Shown here in pieces: positions 32,989 to 46,000 of a stretch of DNA of 64,000 nt. The stretch's first letter is position 1. Each line of letters begins with the position of its first letter. The translations under genes were made by a program, and so were the position numbers. The stretch lies in assembly GCA_036924285.1 (NCBI GenBank), contig JAYKYS010000004.1, positions 21,050,001 through 21,114,000 of the forward strand, given 5' to 3'. This DNA comes from Asterella californica. Its lineage: Eukaryota; Streptophyta; Marchantiopsida; Marchantiales; Aytoniaceae. The notes under the pieces were generated by a model. The model was not told where the DNA came from. It did not search any database and worked only from the letters and a program-made list of their open reading frames with translations.

Positions 32989-35202
32989 ACGTTGTCGTGT
33001 GACGTGCTTTCTTATCTGGAAATACACCGGGTATCTAGCTGTAGAGAGTACGTGTCTCACTCCGTGACTCAGAACCAACGACCACCCAAACCTCTCTCTG
33101 ACCTCCAAGTACACTCTGAACCTATCTCGCTACGATATCCTCACGTCCTCTCGGCAGATCTCTTTCTTACTCGACTAGGAATAGAACCGGGGTAACAAAC
33201 ACGGACAACCTGTTCTTGCCATCATCGCAAGCACTCTTGGGTCTGCTGGTCATCACTCCAGTCTCACCATAAGAGAAACACAAGCACTCTTAATAGAAAA
33301 GAAATCTAAGGTCAACGCCGCACACAAATCCAATCAAACCAACTGGGCGTATATACAGACATGCGAGTATGGAGAGGATCCAAACAAAGGTAATACTATC
33401 AACAACTCTCCATACTCATGATCAAGTGCTCTGAAGCACTAGCAAAACCTCCAAGTCGACCTGTCCTTCAAAGAATCTTGACTCTTGCGTCTTTCGGAGC
33501 AAAAACCTCTCAACTTTACCTCGCTGTCACTCTTCAACCACAACTCAGAATGAGATGAAACCTAGGCCAGTAGATAGCCTGTAAAATAATCTCTCTATTA
33601 AAGTATGACATGCAGAGAGATCATCTCTGAGTTGGCGAAATAGTATCATCTTATAACATGATACTATTTTGACAGAACTTTGCTGTTCGATTTCTCACAA
33701 ACCACTTGACAAAATTGGCTCAAAATTCTCAAGAAGCTAATGAGTCACCATCACTACCACTCTGTAAAGTTTCACCAGCAGATCCTCAACTAAACTCTCG
33801 AAATGATCCAAGCTCTTATCGTTGTTTTTATAACATGATACTATTTCGGCAGAACTTTGCTGTTCGATTCTCCACAAACCACTCGACCAAAACGGTTCAA
33901 ATTTCTCAGGAAGCTAATGTATCATCATCACTACCACTCTGTAAAATTTCACCAGCAGATCCTCAACCAAACTCTCGGAATGATCCAAGCCTTTACTGTC
34001 AATGACACAAGGTGATATGCAGACCCTTGTGCACAAAATCCAGTGATACCCTTATATCCAGTAATCCAAATGGTCTGAAATTTCACAAGTAGCTAGTTGA
34101 CTGTACCTTCTCAGACCCTGGAAGGTTTCATAGCGAAATTCGACCTCAAACTCTCCATATCTCTCTCAATGTCTCATGTTTACAGTCGCCTACTATCATA
34201 GCTTCTGATTTGAGACATCCAACTTCGGCCGACCATAACCTTTTCAGTCCGGCTTGGAATCGATTGATCTTGGAGTCCATCAGCAAGCCCATCTCAAGAG
34301 CTTTCCAGAAATAGTTAATTCATCTCCAGTAACCTCACAGAACTCCCAGAAAGTGGGAAAGATCTCACAGAAATAAAATTGGTTATGAATTTGACCCCCT
34401 CAGTTTCAATTGATCAAAACGTTCTCATTCATGCTTTAAATCGAGCAACCATTGAGTCCACGGGCATCCTTATCTCCCAAGCTTTCCAACCATATCTCAC
34501 ACTCCGCGAATGGACCACGGGAAGTGTCTCTAACCCTCAAAAACATGAAAGGAACTTGTTAAAAGGTGATTGATCAAACTTTCGATCAATAAGAAACAAG
34601 TTGACAAAAAAAAGATTTTGTCTTCACTCACATGACAAACATAAGGGAACAAATTTTTATCCAAGAGTACCATTTGGGCCTCAAAGCTTAAATTGAACAA
34701 ACTACAAACATGTGCCGTCGACGATATCGTTGACCACGAAGTACGTAGACACGAATGACAAACTACACTCAATATAGAGTCAGAACCCCGACTCTAAAAC
34801 GATTGACAATAAATGGAACTACAAAAGGAATGGAAGAAGCTATTATCTGGTTGTAATAATCCTCTCCGAAGTTCCTCACGACAAACTCTCGATGCGCCAC
34901 CTTTGGTCGACAGTAACAACGTATTTCGACCCAAGTGTTGAACGGAACTCTCGCTGGAAAGTTAAGATCCAATGGAGAATCCATACCACATTAGAGCAAG
35001 ATGTAGACAATAAGATCTCAAACAGCGTCGTAAGTGACAATAAGAAGAATGATAGAATCTGGAGTAGCCATTACCGCAGTCATGAACGACTCTCCTCAAT
35101 GAGCCATCATAAATACTCGAAAGTGATCTCGCGGTAGACAATGGATCTTAATGACGAACGGATGCGCAAGTGGAAGATTAGGAGCACGAAAGGACTCTCC
35201 GT

Positions 35203-37134
35203 TGTCGTGGCGAGAGTCTTTCTTGGGGAGGACGGACCTCCTAACTGTGATAGATCAAAGAGAAATGACCAGAAAGAAAAATAGGTCGCTGCAGACGATG
35301 AAATCTCAAAACACAGCCTCTTGTGACCACCAATTGCAAAACAAACACTCAAGCACGCACTCAGGTACACAAATAGATCTCTCCGGAGTAGAAATAGCTT
35401 TATTTCAGTGTCAACTGCTTCACTGTTTAAGAAAATATCTCTCTCCTCCTCTCCTGAGTCCTTCTCAGCTGAAAATTCCAAGGAATTTGATCTCACGACA
35501 ACCAAAGCCTTGTCAAAAATGATCTCTTTCCAATAAACCACCTCTATCCGTTCAATTCTACTCCTTCCAAATCTCAAAACTGTGTAACATATGAGGTTCT
35601 TGTCTCCAAAACATTTTCCTGCCTCTCTAACGATCTCCCCTGCTCACTCCACTCAATTCTGTCAGAAAAATCAATCCTCACTCAGCCTCCAAGCTTCTCA
35701 GCGTCTCCTCTCCTCAATCCACTCAATTCTGTCAGAAAAATCGATCCCCACTCAGCCTCCAAGCTTCTCAGCGTCTCCTCTCCTCAATCCACTCAATTCT
35801 GTCAGAAAAATCGATCCCCACTCAGCCTCCAAGCTTCTCAGCGTCTCCTCTCCTCAATCCTTAATTCTGCTCATTTTTCCTCCTTCCTCCTCAGTTCTCT
35901 TAGAAAAATCCCTTGAAAAGCCTCCCCCGATCTCCAGCCGTCGCAGGTATTAAACCTAAAAGTTAAGGCCCCAGCTTAAGCTGCCCCCCTGCTGTCCTTA
36001 TGCGTACAGAGCATTATTTACAAAGTTGGCCCCTTTTTAATACAAGTTTCACAGTTGTCTCCACAAACTCTACCCCTACACTAATAAAGGTTCACATAAC
36101 CTCATTCTCCATCGCAAGCCTACTCGATGCTTATTTAACTAATTAGCAAAAGTTTCGTGTGCTCTTGATGCCATCTTGATGTCATCCTGAATATACTACA
36201 AGCCATCCAATGTAGGCCGAAGTCCTAACACTTATGAGGCTGCCCCACAGGGCTTACAGCCCCCCAATATACGCACCAAGTATCTCCCATAGTATATTCA
36301 AGATGGCATGCGGAGGCTTAGGCCAGGAAGTCCACGATTAAGAGAGATATCGATCTCCCGCCCCTAGGTATACAGGACATGGCTGCAGCCCCCCCATATG
36401 CGCACCATGTATCTCCCATAGTATATTCAGGATGGCATGCGGAGGCTTAGGCCAGGAAGCCCACGATTAAGGGAGATACCGGTCTCCCGCCCCTAGGTAT
36501 ACATGACATGGCTGCATACCCAACATAGACTCTCATCCGGGAGGCCAACATGCCAGAATAGGAACCAGAGGCCAGGAGGGATTGATCCTGAGACCACTTC
36601 CCTCCTAGGCAGGCGCCCTATCACTGGGATGGCCTTTGGTTCCGTTCAAAAAGGTTTTACAGTCTGTACATATGCTTTACTAAGGAAATCTTCCTGTAAA
36701 GTCTTTACTAGCGTTTTCTGTGCTAACTTCTCTATACAACTCCGTTTTTAATGAATAAGGAGTCAAAAGTATAGTATTCATGAACACCTACACACCCACG
36801 CTATCAGATTCTGAGTTCGAGTCTCGAGCCAGAATCGATGGATTTCTCTCTTTCACATATTTCACAGCTTAAAACTCGTACTAACTATTGCGTAAAACAC
36901 TTTCTGTCAAAACTAGAAGCATGAGGTAGCTCTCCTCGTCGAGCTTTACATTCTGGTGTCTTTCGACTCCCTCAGGGGTGATATTCCAACCCAAGCTAGG
37001 GGGCAGCTTGTCAAGCATGGCCCCAGCTTAGCTCCTGCCTAGCTTGTTAAGCTGCAGGGCAGCTTCTTTACACAATATAGAAAAAAATCTCTTTGCATTA
37101 CTTTTCATTGTACAAACCTATGTACAATACGACA
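35203..37134 (-). mobile_element. Solo LTR, family B, inverted, inserted in LTR-C
   Basis: Its ends are the reverse complement of LTR-B: it begins TGTCGTGGCGAGAGTC and ends CAATACGACA. A perfect target duplication CCGT flanks it (35199-35202 and 37135-37138). The empty site is preserved in the other LTR-C copy at about 6301-6312 (CTCTCCGTTCAT). This proves that it inserted after LTR-C arose. Confidence 0.93.
35651..35860. repeat. Three 70-bp tandem units
   Basis: Units 35651-35720, 35721-35790 and 35791-35860 each start ACTCAATTCTGTCAG. The second and third are identical over the bases read, and the first differs at a few positions. It lies in the inverted LTR-B. I did not see the triplication in the other two LTR-B copies. 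Confidence 0.9.
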
Positions 37135-37436
37135 CCGTTCATACCTATCACTCGCACTGCCGCTTACTTCATCCGATGATGATCACATTCACACTAGACT
37201 TGGATATTCTACACTCTATATCTCAAGCTCCGTGCACCTCTCTTCTTATACATCAATCTCGCATGTGACGACAAGAGTATTACTCTTATTTCCACTCAGC
37301 GGAGAGTACAAGGATCGTCCACGTGGCGCCTTATCTTTTGACACGATAAGGTCCCATGGGTTGCTCAACATCAAAACACGTACGATATGGATATGTGGTG
37401 GTTTCACACCCTAGCTAATCCACAACACGACAACGT

Positions 37437-38930
37437 AGATGAGGATGAGATGATAGTAGAAGCCGAGGACAAAGAGAGAAGAGATGTTTGGTGTCGGGTT
37501 AGTCATCAAACTTCAGATTTGGAACCACTGCTCTACACGGGAAGGTTACGTGACATTGGATTCTATCTAAGTTCTTTAAACAAACGAGAGGGTTTGAGTG
37601 ATGCAGATTTCAGAGAAGTAAAGAGGAAAGCATATTGATTACTTGTTGCGAGATGGATATCTTTGGAAGCGTCCAAAGAGAAGAGATGGAGCACTTCTAC
37701 GAGTTATAGATGATCTGCAGACCAAGCAACAGCTGATGAAGGAGTTTCATGACACCTTGTGGACCGGACATCGGGGAGCTTGGACTACCTACACAAAATT
37801 AAAGAACCGATATTGGTGGAAAAGACTTTATCAAGATGTGGTGAACTTTGTGAGTTCATGCTTGCATTGTCAATTTTACTCAAAGGTGCATTACATGGAT
37901 GACATGGTGTCAACTTATCCGCCTAGTATCCACTTCCAATGGGTTCTTGATTTGGTAGTGATGTCTCTCAGGTTAATGGGTATGAGGTACTTGATGTTGG
38001 CTCGAGAAGACCTCTCCAACTTTGCAGAAGGATGAGCTCTGAGGACGAAGATCACGGAAGGAATATGTAGGCTTGTTCTTGAGGATACTATCTGTAGATA
38101 TAGATCTATAAGAATATTGCATCCAGACATATGAGAGTTGCGTGGTACGGAAGTGAATGAGTTTTTTGCCCAACAGTGAAACTCAAACTCACTACTGCCA
38201 TGAATCCGGAGGAGATTGGTAAGAGTGAGAGAAGACATCCATCGATTGTTCAAGCCCTCGTAAATGCATACGATGGTAGACATACACAGTGGCTTAGGTT
38301 GCTCCCCTTTGTTTTGTGGGCTGACAAGACGACACGTTGCACTACTACTGGATACATATCCATTGAACTGATGCTAGATCAAAAGTTGATTATACCGGCA
38401 GAGGTTCCTACATGGGCTACTTTATCGTGGGAAGACGATATGGATCAAGTACAACTTCTTGTACTTCGAATCATGCAGTTAGAACATAGAGAGGAGGATC
38501 TTATAGAGGAACAACAGAAGTTGAAAGAGGCTCGTCTCAAGAATAAAGATAGGTTTGATATGATCTACAAGTTCCAACTGAAATCCATACATGCTGGAGA
38601 TTGGGTTTTGCTGTATGACAGTACGTTAGAGAACTAGCACTCTACGGTTCAGAAATTTTCTAGCAGGTGGTTTGGTCCGTATGTTGTCTTAGAAGTGCAT
38701 CAAAATGCTACTTATTCTCTGCAGGAGCTTGATGGTACACCTCTAAGACTTCATGTCGCCGGTAAACGTATGAAGTTGTTCAGAAGAAGAGGAGAATCTA
38801 TTGAACTTGCTGAATTTTTGGAGTCAGATCTGATGATGGATGCTAATGCAAATCTGCTACTTGACGAAGACATTGAAGACGTTGAAGAGAAAAGTGATAA
38901 TTTAGAGAGCCTTGGAGACTAGTAGAAGGG
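37437..38930 (+). pseudogene. Element B integrase, decayed
   Basis: An HHCC zinc domain is visible in 37643-38035 (EFHDTLWTGHRGAWTTYTK ... CLHCQFYSKV), then weak traces of the DDE core. 38176-38637 gives the integrase C-terminal region (QWLRLLPFVLWADKTTRC, and RFDMIYKFQLKSIHAGDWVL). Several stops and shifts occur. No chromodomain or PHD finger is seen. The polypurine tract follows at 38957-38971. Confidence 0.72.
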
Positions 38931-38971
38931 TTGACACATATCGGAGGATGTGCAAGTTTGGAAGGGGTGAA

Positions 38972-40770
38972 TGTCGTATTGCATAACGTTCCACACGAAC
39001 GGAACTTCAGAAGACACTCAACTGACATTTGTTCAAGAAGCTACACCCCAGCTTATCAAACTGGGTAAGAGCTAAGATGGAGCTATGCTTGACAAGCTGC
39101 TCCTTAGCTTGAGCTGAAATGTCACCTTGAAGGGAGCGAAAAGTACCAGAATGCGATGCTCGCTGAGAAGAGCGACTTCATGCCTTCGATTGTAGAAAAA
39201 ATGTTCTAGATAATAGTTAGTACAAGTATTAAGTTATGAAAAGTGCGAAAGAGGAGAATCTATTGATTATGACTCTTGACTTGATTTCATGATCTGATAG
39301 TGTGAGTGCGTAAGTGTTAGTGAGTACTATAATTTTGACTCCTTATTCACTAAAAATAGAGTTGTATAGAGAAGTTGGTGTAAGAACTTCTCTGTACAAC
39401 TTCCTTGAGAAATGCTTTTCTAATGGAAACAGATGCCATCCCAGTGGTAAGGGCGCCCACCTAGAAAGAAGAGGTCTCTGGATCAAATCCTCCTAATCTC
39501 TGTTTTTTATTCCGGCATGTTGACCTCTTGGATGGGAGTCTATGTTGGATATGCAGCCACGTCTTGCATATCTAGGGACGGGAGATCGATATCTCTCTTA
39601 ATCGTGGGCTTCATGGCTTAAGCCTTTGCATGCCACCTTGGTTATAGCACGGGAGATACCAAATGTGCATATGAGGATTTGTAAGTCTTGTGGAGTGGCT
39701 TCATAAGTGTAGGGGCTTCGACCTACATTGGATGACTTATGACTATAACCAAAGTGGCATAAAGATGACATCGAGAGCTGGGAAATTTTTAATAAGCAAG
39801 GACTCAGCTTGGCATTCCAATGTGACTATAACCAAAGTGACATCAAGATGGCATCGAGTGTTGGAAAACTTTAATAAGCAAGGGTCCAGCTTGGCAGGGG
39901 ACCTGCTTGATTGTTATGTAAATAATAAGAAGGGTCTAGCTTAGCAGGGGCATGCTTACTTGATAAATAGGTCTGCTTATAAGGACCATAGCTTAGCAAA
40001 GATGTTAGGATTCGTAAAGACCTTAGCTTAGCAGGGGTGTTAGGGTTTGGAGAAGACAGCCGACGTCGTGCAAAGGAGGGTATTCTAAACTTTTCAAGAA
40101 GGAGCTGTGGACTTGCACAGGAGGAAGCCTGGGACTAAGGAGATCAAATTTCTGTGAGATTTCAATTGTGAGGTTGCTGCAGAGAGAGGGACAAGGGTTT
40201 AGGAGCTTGAACTTCATCTATTATACTGTTTGGAGGTAAAACTATCTTTTGAGTGGACAAGAGACGGACTTACTGAGTGGAGATCAGTTTGATAGTCTGT
40301 GGAGAACTTTTGATCGTCACTTGATCAAATTTCTGAGAGATTTCAGTTGGGAGGTTGTCGCAGAGAGAGAAATAAGAGTCAGGGGTTTGAATTTCATCTA
40401 CTAGACTGGTTTTGAGGTGAATCTGACGAACAGAGAACATTTATTTGAGTGGAGGAGGAAGATTGAGACTAAGAAGGTTGGATTTCTAAGAAATTTTAGT
40501 TGTGAAACTGTTACGAGTAAGGAAATAAAGCGTTGAGAGTTTAGATTTCTTCTATTGTTGCGTTTCAAGGTGGATCGATCTTCTGATGAATGAGAATTGA
40601 TTCTATTGAGTAGTAATAGACCGTCAGACAGAGTTTGGTATTTGTGAGAGGCTTTGGTCGTTGTGGACAACCAGCTTGGCTCTTGTCTTCTTATTCAATC
40701 TCTACCTCCATTCCGAGAAGTCGATCATAATCAGAAGGTTCGTCTTTCTTGAGAAAGACTCTCCTCGACA
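38972..40770 (+). repeat. 3' LTR of element B
   Basis: 1799 bp, collinear with 26457-28291, with the same termini. The tRNA-like box pair is at 39434-39490. Confidence 0.9.
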
Positions 40771-40774
40771 ACGG

Positions 40775-42060
40775 AAGTTGTGAGTGAGACTAATCTCAAA
40801 TGCACAAAAAAATGACAACTTTGCAATGAATTTGATCAAAGACAAACAGATGGACTTCAACTACAGAGTCATGTGTTTGATGGGGGTTGCAAATTTGATG
40901 GTGGGTGACGGACAAGAGAAAACATCAGGAGACGCGACTAAACTTCCGGAGGTGCTTCACGAAGTGATTAAGGAGTTTGAGGATGACTTGACAGATGAGC
41001 TACATGTTGAATTATCTCCAAAGCGAGTGGTGGACCATAAGATCAAGGTCTTATCAAGGTCATAACCATCCTCCAAAGCTCCTTACCGATTCAACCCGAT
41101 GGAACTCCTTGAGTTGAAAAGATAACTCACCGAGTTGTTAACACGTGGATATATTCGAACCCGCAAGTGATCTTACGGAGTCCCAGTTCTTTTTGCAAAA
41201 AAGAAGAATGAGAAGTTACGACTCTGCGTAGATTATCATGCGCTGAATAAGATGACAGTGAAGAATAATTATGCCTTGTTAAGGATAGATTACATGTTTG
41301 ATAAGTTAGCAGGCTTAAAGACTTTAGCAAGATAGACTTGAAGTCAAGATATTACTAGATCCGGATAGTTGACCTCGATGATGAAAAGACTGCTTGTCGA
41401 ACTAGATATTTGAATTCATGATGATGTCATTTGGACTCTGCAATGCCTCTTCGACCTTCACTACTTTGATGAACACAAGTTTTCATGAGGAGATGGATGA
41501 GTTTGTTATTGTTTACATCGATGATATCTTGATCTACTCAAAAACCTTGGAGTCACACATGGAGCAGCTAAGGGTGGTGTTGATGAAGTTGTGGGAGCAT
41601 AAGCTGTTTGCCAACGTTGACAAGAGTGAGTTTGATTTGCAACGCATTAAATTCTGAGGACATGTCATAAGTGCAAAATGAGCCGGCTCGAATATGCAGA
41701 AGGTGAACGTGATTGTGACTTGGGAGTCTCCGACTATAGTGAAGAGGATGTGGCGGTTCTTAGGACTGGTGCAATTCTATCATAAGTATGTGAAGGAGTT
41801 CCCAAAGATCACAAAGTCATTGACGGACAAGATGAGAAAAGACGCATATGTAAGTTGGACCAAGGAGGTGGATGATACTCTGAATGATCAAATCTTTTTT
41901 GTCAAAGACGTCAATTTTGAAGCTGCTAGAGTTCGACAAACCAAGGTACAAACGGACGTGAGCGTCTATGCGGTTGACGAAGTGCTGGTGCAGGATGGAA
42001 AATCTATAGCATACGGAAGTAAAAAGTTATCTAAGACAAAGAATCGATGATCGACTCACG
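40775..42060 (+). pseudogene. Element A reverse transcriptase, decayed
   Basis: The sequence resumes the frame of element A after the B insertion. 40784-41065 encodes the segment before RT (VIKEFEDDLTDELHVELSPK). Next come PMELLELKR, TRGYIRT, a YGVPVLFAKKKNEK block and LCVDYHALNKMTVKNNYALL. 41418-41657 holds the palm with the intact VIVYIDDILIYS. 41694-42050 encodes the thumb and connection (VQFYHKYVKEFPKITKSLTD) and the start of RNase H (QTDVSVYAVDEVL). Nonsense and frameshift changes occur about every 100-200 bases. Confidence 0.85.
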
Positions 42061-43185
42061 AGAAAGAACTGTTTGCGATGATTCATTGCTTGAGAAAATG
42101 AGGACATTACTAGGAGCTTCACAAAATCCAAGTGTACACTGATAATATTTTGCTCTAGTACTTTGAAACACAAGATCAGGTCACGACAAAGTAACTATGG
42201 TGACATGATACCTTGACGCTCATGAATGTGAAATTAATCCACAAAGCGAGAAAGGACAATATGGGTTCGGACGCGTTGAGTCTCAAGGTGAAAGATCTTT
42301 CATCGTCCACACAAATTTTACGAGCTATGTATCCTATGGAGTCTGACTTGGAGAGGTGAATACGTGAAGGTTACATGAGAGATGATCAAGTGAAGGAGTA
42401 CTTAGAATAGCTCAAGCGAGGAGTGAAGTTGCAGAACATGCAGTTGAGACATGGATTACTCATGTTTAAACAAAGTCGGGTTTATGTGAGACAAGAAAAA
42501 CTTAGGACTAAGTTGCTCAAAGAGTGTCATGATGCGTCCTTATCAGGCCGTAAAGGAGAAAATTCCACTTAGCAGTGATGGATAAAACGTTTTATTGGTC
42601 CCACATGAAAGACAATGTTGCTCACTTTATGAAATATGTATAATCTGTCAAGCGATCCGGGTTTCTTATGAGAAGAAACAAGGGTTGGTTCATCTTTTGT
42701 CAATTCTAGCCAGACCTTGGGAAAGCATCAGCATGGACTTCATAACGTCTTTGCTTGACTCAAACGAATACAACGTCATCTTTGTGATAGTTGACCGGTT
42801 TAGCAAACTCACAAAGTTTATCCCGACCTTGGATACCACAACAATATTCACTACTTCTTGGTTGTTCTTAGATACTTGATGGCGTTCACATGGATTACCT
42901 CGAAGTATTATTTCAGATCGAGACTCCAAGTTCACAAGTGCTTTTTGAAAACACTTGTTTCAAAGTTAAGGACTAAGTTAAATTTGTACATCCGCTTTCA
43001 TTCTGAAACGGATGGACAAACAAAATGAGTTAACTCGGTTATGAATCATTACTTGAGGAATTATGTGAGCGCGGACCAGAGTGATTGGACGGAGTGACTC
43101 AATCTTGTGGAGTATTGCTACATCTCTACGAAGCAACCGGCGAATCATTTTTCTTGTTGATTTACGAACATGAGCCAAAAGGACC
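42061..43185 (+). pseudogene. Element A RNase H end and integrase core
   Basis: Integrase zinc-domain traces lie near 42520-42660 (KECHDASLSGRKGE, and C-x2-C remnants with one Cys pair broken by a stop). 42690-42880 encodes ARPWESISMDFITSLLDS and VIVDRFSKLTKFIPT with the first catalytic Asp. The second Asp lies in a SDRDSKF-like stretch near 42915. The catalytic Glu region (TDGQTK then a stop) lies near 43010-43030. The coding is cut at 43185 by solo LTR-F. Confidence 0.8.
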
Positions 43186-43984
43186 TGTAAGCCGGCCTGT
43201 CTCTCACCCAGGTGTACCTCAGATGACTAGGATTACTAGTGCACCTTAATTATAAAGATTCTATCATACCCATGCTCACTTCACTCAACACTCTGACCCG
43301 TATGGTCACATCGGTCCCTCTAATAGCGTTCCTGCAAACAAGTTCTAACCCCGCCCTCCACATTGCATCACATAGTACTCAATGACTCCCAAGGTCTCCA
43401 ATGCTCACTTTACTTATAGACAGGAAAATGAGAGTTCTTTCCACTCTCTCAACTCCTCCTTATATACTCTACAACTTCTTACCGTGGTAACTTTTACTAA
43501 GTTACGTTACCACATGGTAAGTGCGCAATCCAAAATAGTTAAACTTCTAAAGGCTACTAAAATTTAAGAATAGCCCACACATTACTTGTTCTACTTTACG
43601 AAAGTAAGAGATTCTCCTACTTTAGCTTTTGTAAAGTGTTAACTTTCCAAACTATCCAATCGGAAGACGACAACAAACTAATACGTCTTTTGAGGAGCAT
43701 CTCTAGATCTTTGTGCATGACTTTTCATCATGCGTCCAATCAGCGATGGTCAACAAAGTTACATACTTTTGAGAAGCATATTTAGAGCTCCGCACTTGTC
43801 ACATCGTGCCATAGTGAAACCTCTAATAGTTTCCCTAACTTAGTTATAACTATCTCAGCTAGTTATGACTAGTTTTGATCACTCTAGATTTAGATCTTCG
43901 AACTAGAGTAACCTATAAGATAGTCATACCTAATGAAATTTATATAAGCACGTACACAAATAATGGGATACTTGTGGTGTGACA
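43186..43984. mobile_element. Solo LTR, family F, inserted in integrase of A
   Basis: 799 bp, starting TGTAAGCC and ending GTGTGACA. Flanking 4-mers are GACC (43182-43185) and AACC (43985-43988), a target duplication with one mismatch. The protein frame of A resumes after it (PLDVTLAG), so the limits fit the coding evidence. Confidence 0.78.
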
Positions 43985-44600
43985 AACCTCTTGACGTGAC
44001 TCTTGCAGGGAGTTCTACATCAGCATGACCAACAACACGACAAACATCAGCTGAAGAGGTGGTGGCAGAAATGTAATGACGCGAGGAACAAGTTAAGAAG
44101 AACCTCGACAAAGTATAGCAACGCTATACGAAGTAGGTAAACAAGCATCGACGACAAGTGAAGTTTCAAGGGAACGAAGAAGTATGGTTGAGTACGAAGA
44201 ACTTCATCCTTCCAAAGGAATTCCAGGAAAGTCCTCATCAAAGTTTGTGAGACCTTTTGTCATTATCAAGAAGCCGCACGAAGATGTCTATATCTTAGTT
44301 CTTCCTCCCAAGTGGTAGTTGCATCCGACCTTCCATGTTTCTTTATTAAAGAAGTACTTCAAGGATGATTTGCGATCAGAGCACAAACAAGTTCTCAAAC
44401 CTCAACCTGATGTCGTGCAAGGCACATCAGAATACGAGGTGGAGATCATTTCACGATCATGACGCAAATCCAACTGAACGAAGTACTTGGTCAAATGACG
44501 TGGATATCATTTGAAGGAAGCGACTTAGGTGCCCGAGGACGATATGAAACATGCAAGTGAAGTATTTAACCTCTTCAAAGGGCGACAAGGACAACAAAGA
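43985..44600 (+). pseudogene. Element A integrase C-terminus and chromodomain
   Basis: Frames give VKKNLDKVQQRYTKYVNKHR and VKFQGNEEVWLSTKNF, the integrase C-terminal domain, then LHPTFHVSLLKKYFKDD. A chromodomain follows at about 44430-44570: YEVEII, TKYLVKWRGYH (allowing one stop) and ATWVPEDDMKHASEV (allowing one stop). Chromodomains bind methylated histone H3. This identifies A as a chromovirus. Confidence 0.75.
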
Positions 44601-45233
44601 CATAGCAAGATGATGACATCTCTTTCCAACGGGGAGTGAAGGAACGACAAATCATGAGTAACAACTTGAGACGGTTTGGACCGATGGACTTTGTAGAAAC
44701 GAAATGCACTCAAAGGAAGCAAGCTGGTTTAGATAAGCATCCAAATCAAAACTTAGGTTTGCCGTAGCGTTGGCAAAGCAAGTTTGAATCGTTTACACTT
44801 GTCTTGGGACTTGGGGTGATCTTGCATTCTGGTTTTCTAACTGCAAGATAAACTTAGTCGTGCGTCTAAGTCAAATCAGGTTGCGACCAGAAAGCGAGCT
44901 TCGGGAGATCAATAAGTAGGTGTAAGTTAGCAAGTTAGAGTCTTAAGTAGAATGTTTAGAACTTGTCAACTAGTTTTGTTTAGGGTGGCTAAAAAGGTTA
45001 GGCCGCTAGACCTAAGAATCTCGACTTGCAATCCAACTTGTCTCGAGAATCGAGACTAGTTGGAATTTTCTAAGTGTTCTAGCGACATCTTAAGACTCAA
45101 GCCAAGAAAAGAATTGCGGGTTAGCTACCAAAATGCAATTCTATAACCAAGGGGTTGGCTACCCATTCTGAAATTGGTGTTAGCTTAAGGATCAATGTTG
45201 ATGAGAGCATCAACCTCCAAAGTGAGAAGTGAG

Positions 45234-46000
45234 TGTCGCGACCCTTAGTCTCAAGATCGGACGTAGACGTAAAAACATAACTCTAGTGGACTTGTGCTAG
45301 GTTGTGAACGCTGCGAGTAAGACTTAACGGCATGACCGAGAAGTCAGGAATAGATGAAATCCAATTGATTATCCGAACCAAAATTAGAACATTGGGTTAG
45401 GACTATCTCAAGACTACCCCGGACGAATATTGACTTAAGAAAGGAAGTCTGAGACGTGGGTTTAAGACGTGGGTCCAAAACGTGAGTCTGAACCATAGGT
45501 CTGAGACATGGGACCGAGACGGAGGTCTGGACGCTAGTCCGAACCACAGAGTCCCAATCTGACGTTGGATCACAATTTCTCGAAAAAATACTAAGTGTTG
45601 GAGCTCTTGCAACGTTTTGGGTTATGGACGGAGCTCCATGTAAGATCTCGAGGCGAGTAAGGTATCATTAGAAAGGACTCAGCGAGAGCTTTCTAGTGAT
45701 ACAAGGAACTCTTAGAACTGATCTTGGAGCTGAGAATTAAGAACGATCTCCTGATCAAATTGTGATATAATTTTATGGACCAAAGAAGAGGGCGAGGCCG
45801 GCGATCCTCAAAAGTATATATGAGGGAGACTTGATGCCTGGGTGGGCCAGGACGAGTCATCTGACCTCTGAGTTTGGCGAGCAGACTCTAGAGACATGAG
45901 GTGATTGTTGGACCAGTACTAAAACGCGTTTTGATCCAAACGTGGACGTATGGAGTTGATAACATTCTACGTAAGACTAAGGAACAAGATGGTGGGTTCA
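45234..46000 (+). repeat. 3' LTR of element A
   Basis: It starts TGTCGCGACCC after a purine-rich tract (AAAGTGAGAAGTGAG). It matches 25014 onward. The right end is unclear; a hairpin (CTAACATG ... CATGTTAG) near 46234-46266 might belong to it or to the flank. Confidence 0.65.

Larger units (their letters stand above)
32993..37432. mobile_element. Solo LTR, family C, inserted in element B
   Basis: It starts TGTCGTGT and ends CACGACA, with a perfect 4-bp target duplication ACGT (32989-32992 and 37433-37436). The sequence matches 4060-6602. It is longer because an inverted solo LTR-B (35203-37134) is inserted in it. The 177-bp tandem repeat is kept (33660, 33837). Confidence 0.92.
26457..40770 (+). 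mobile_element. Element B: gypsy-type retrotransposon nested in A
   Basis: LTRs lie at 26457-28291 and 38972-40770, both starting TGTCGTATTGC and ending CTCCTCGACA. The flanking 4-mers are ACGA (26453-26456) and ACGG (40771-40774), a target duplication with one mismatch. A polypurine tract (TTGGAAGGGGTGA) precedes the 3' LTR. The interior holds decayed gag, protease, RT, RNase H and integrase. A solo LTR-C interrupts it at 32993-37432. Without that insert B is about 9.9 kb. Confidence 0.9.
25014..46000 (+). mobile_element. Element A: decayed chromovirus carrying nested insertions
   Basis: The LTRs start TGTCGCG at 25014 and 45234 and share several hundred bases. The right ends are not resolved; 46000 is approximate. 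Between them lie a Gag zinc knuckle, protease, RT, RNase H, integrase and chromodomain in plus orientation, all with stops and shifts. Most of gag is missing. Element B (26457-40770) and a solo LTR-F (43186-43984) are inserted in it. Confidence 0.82.
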
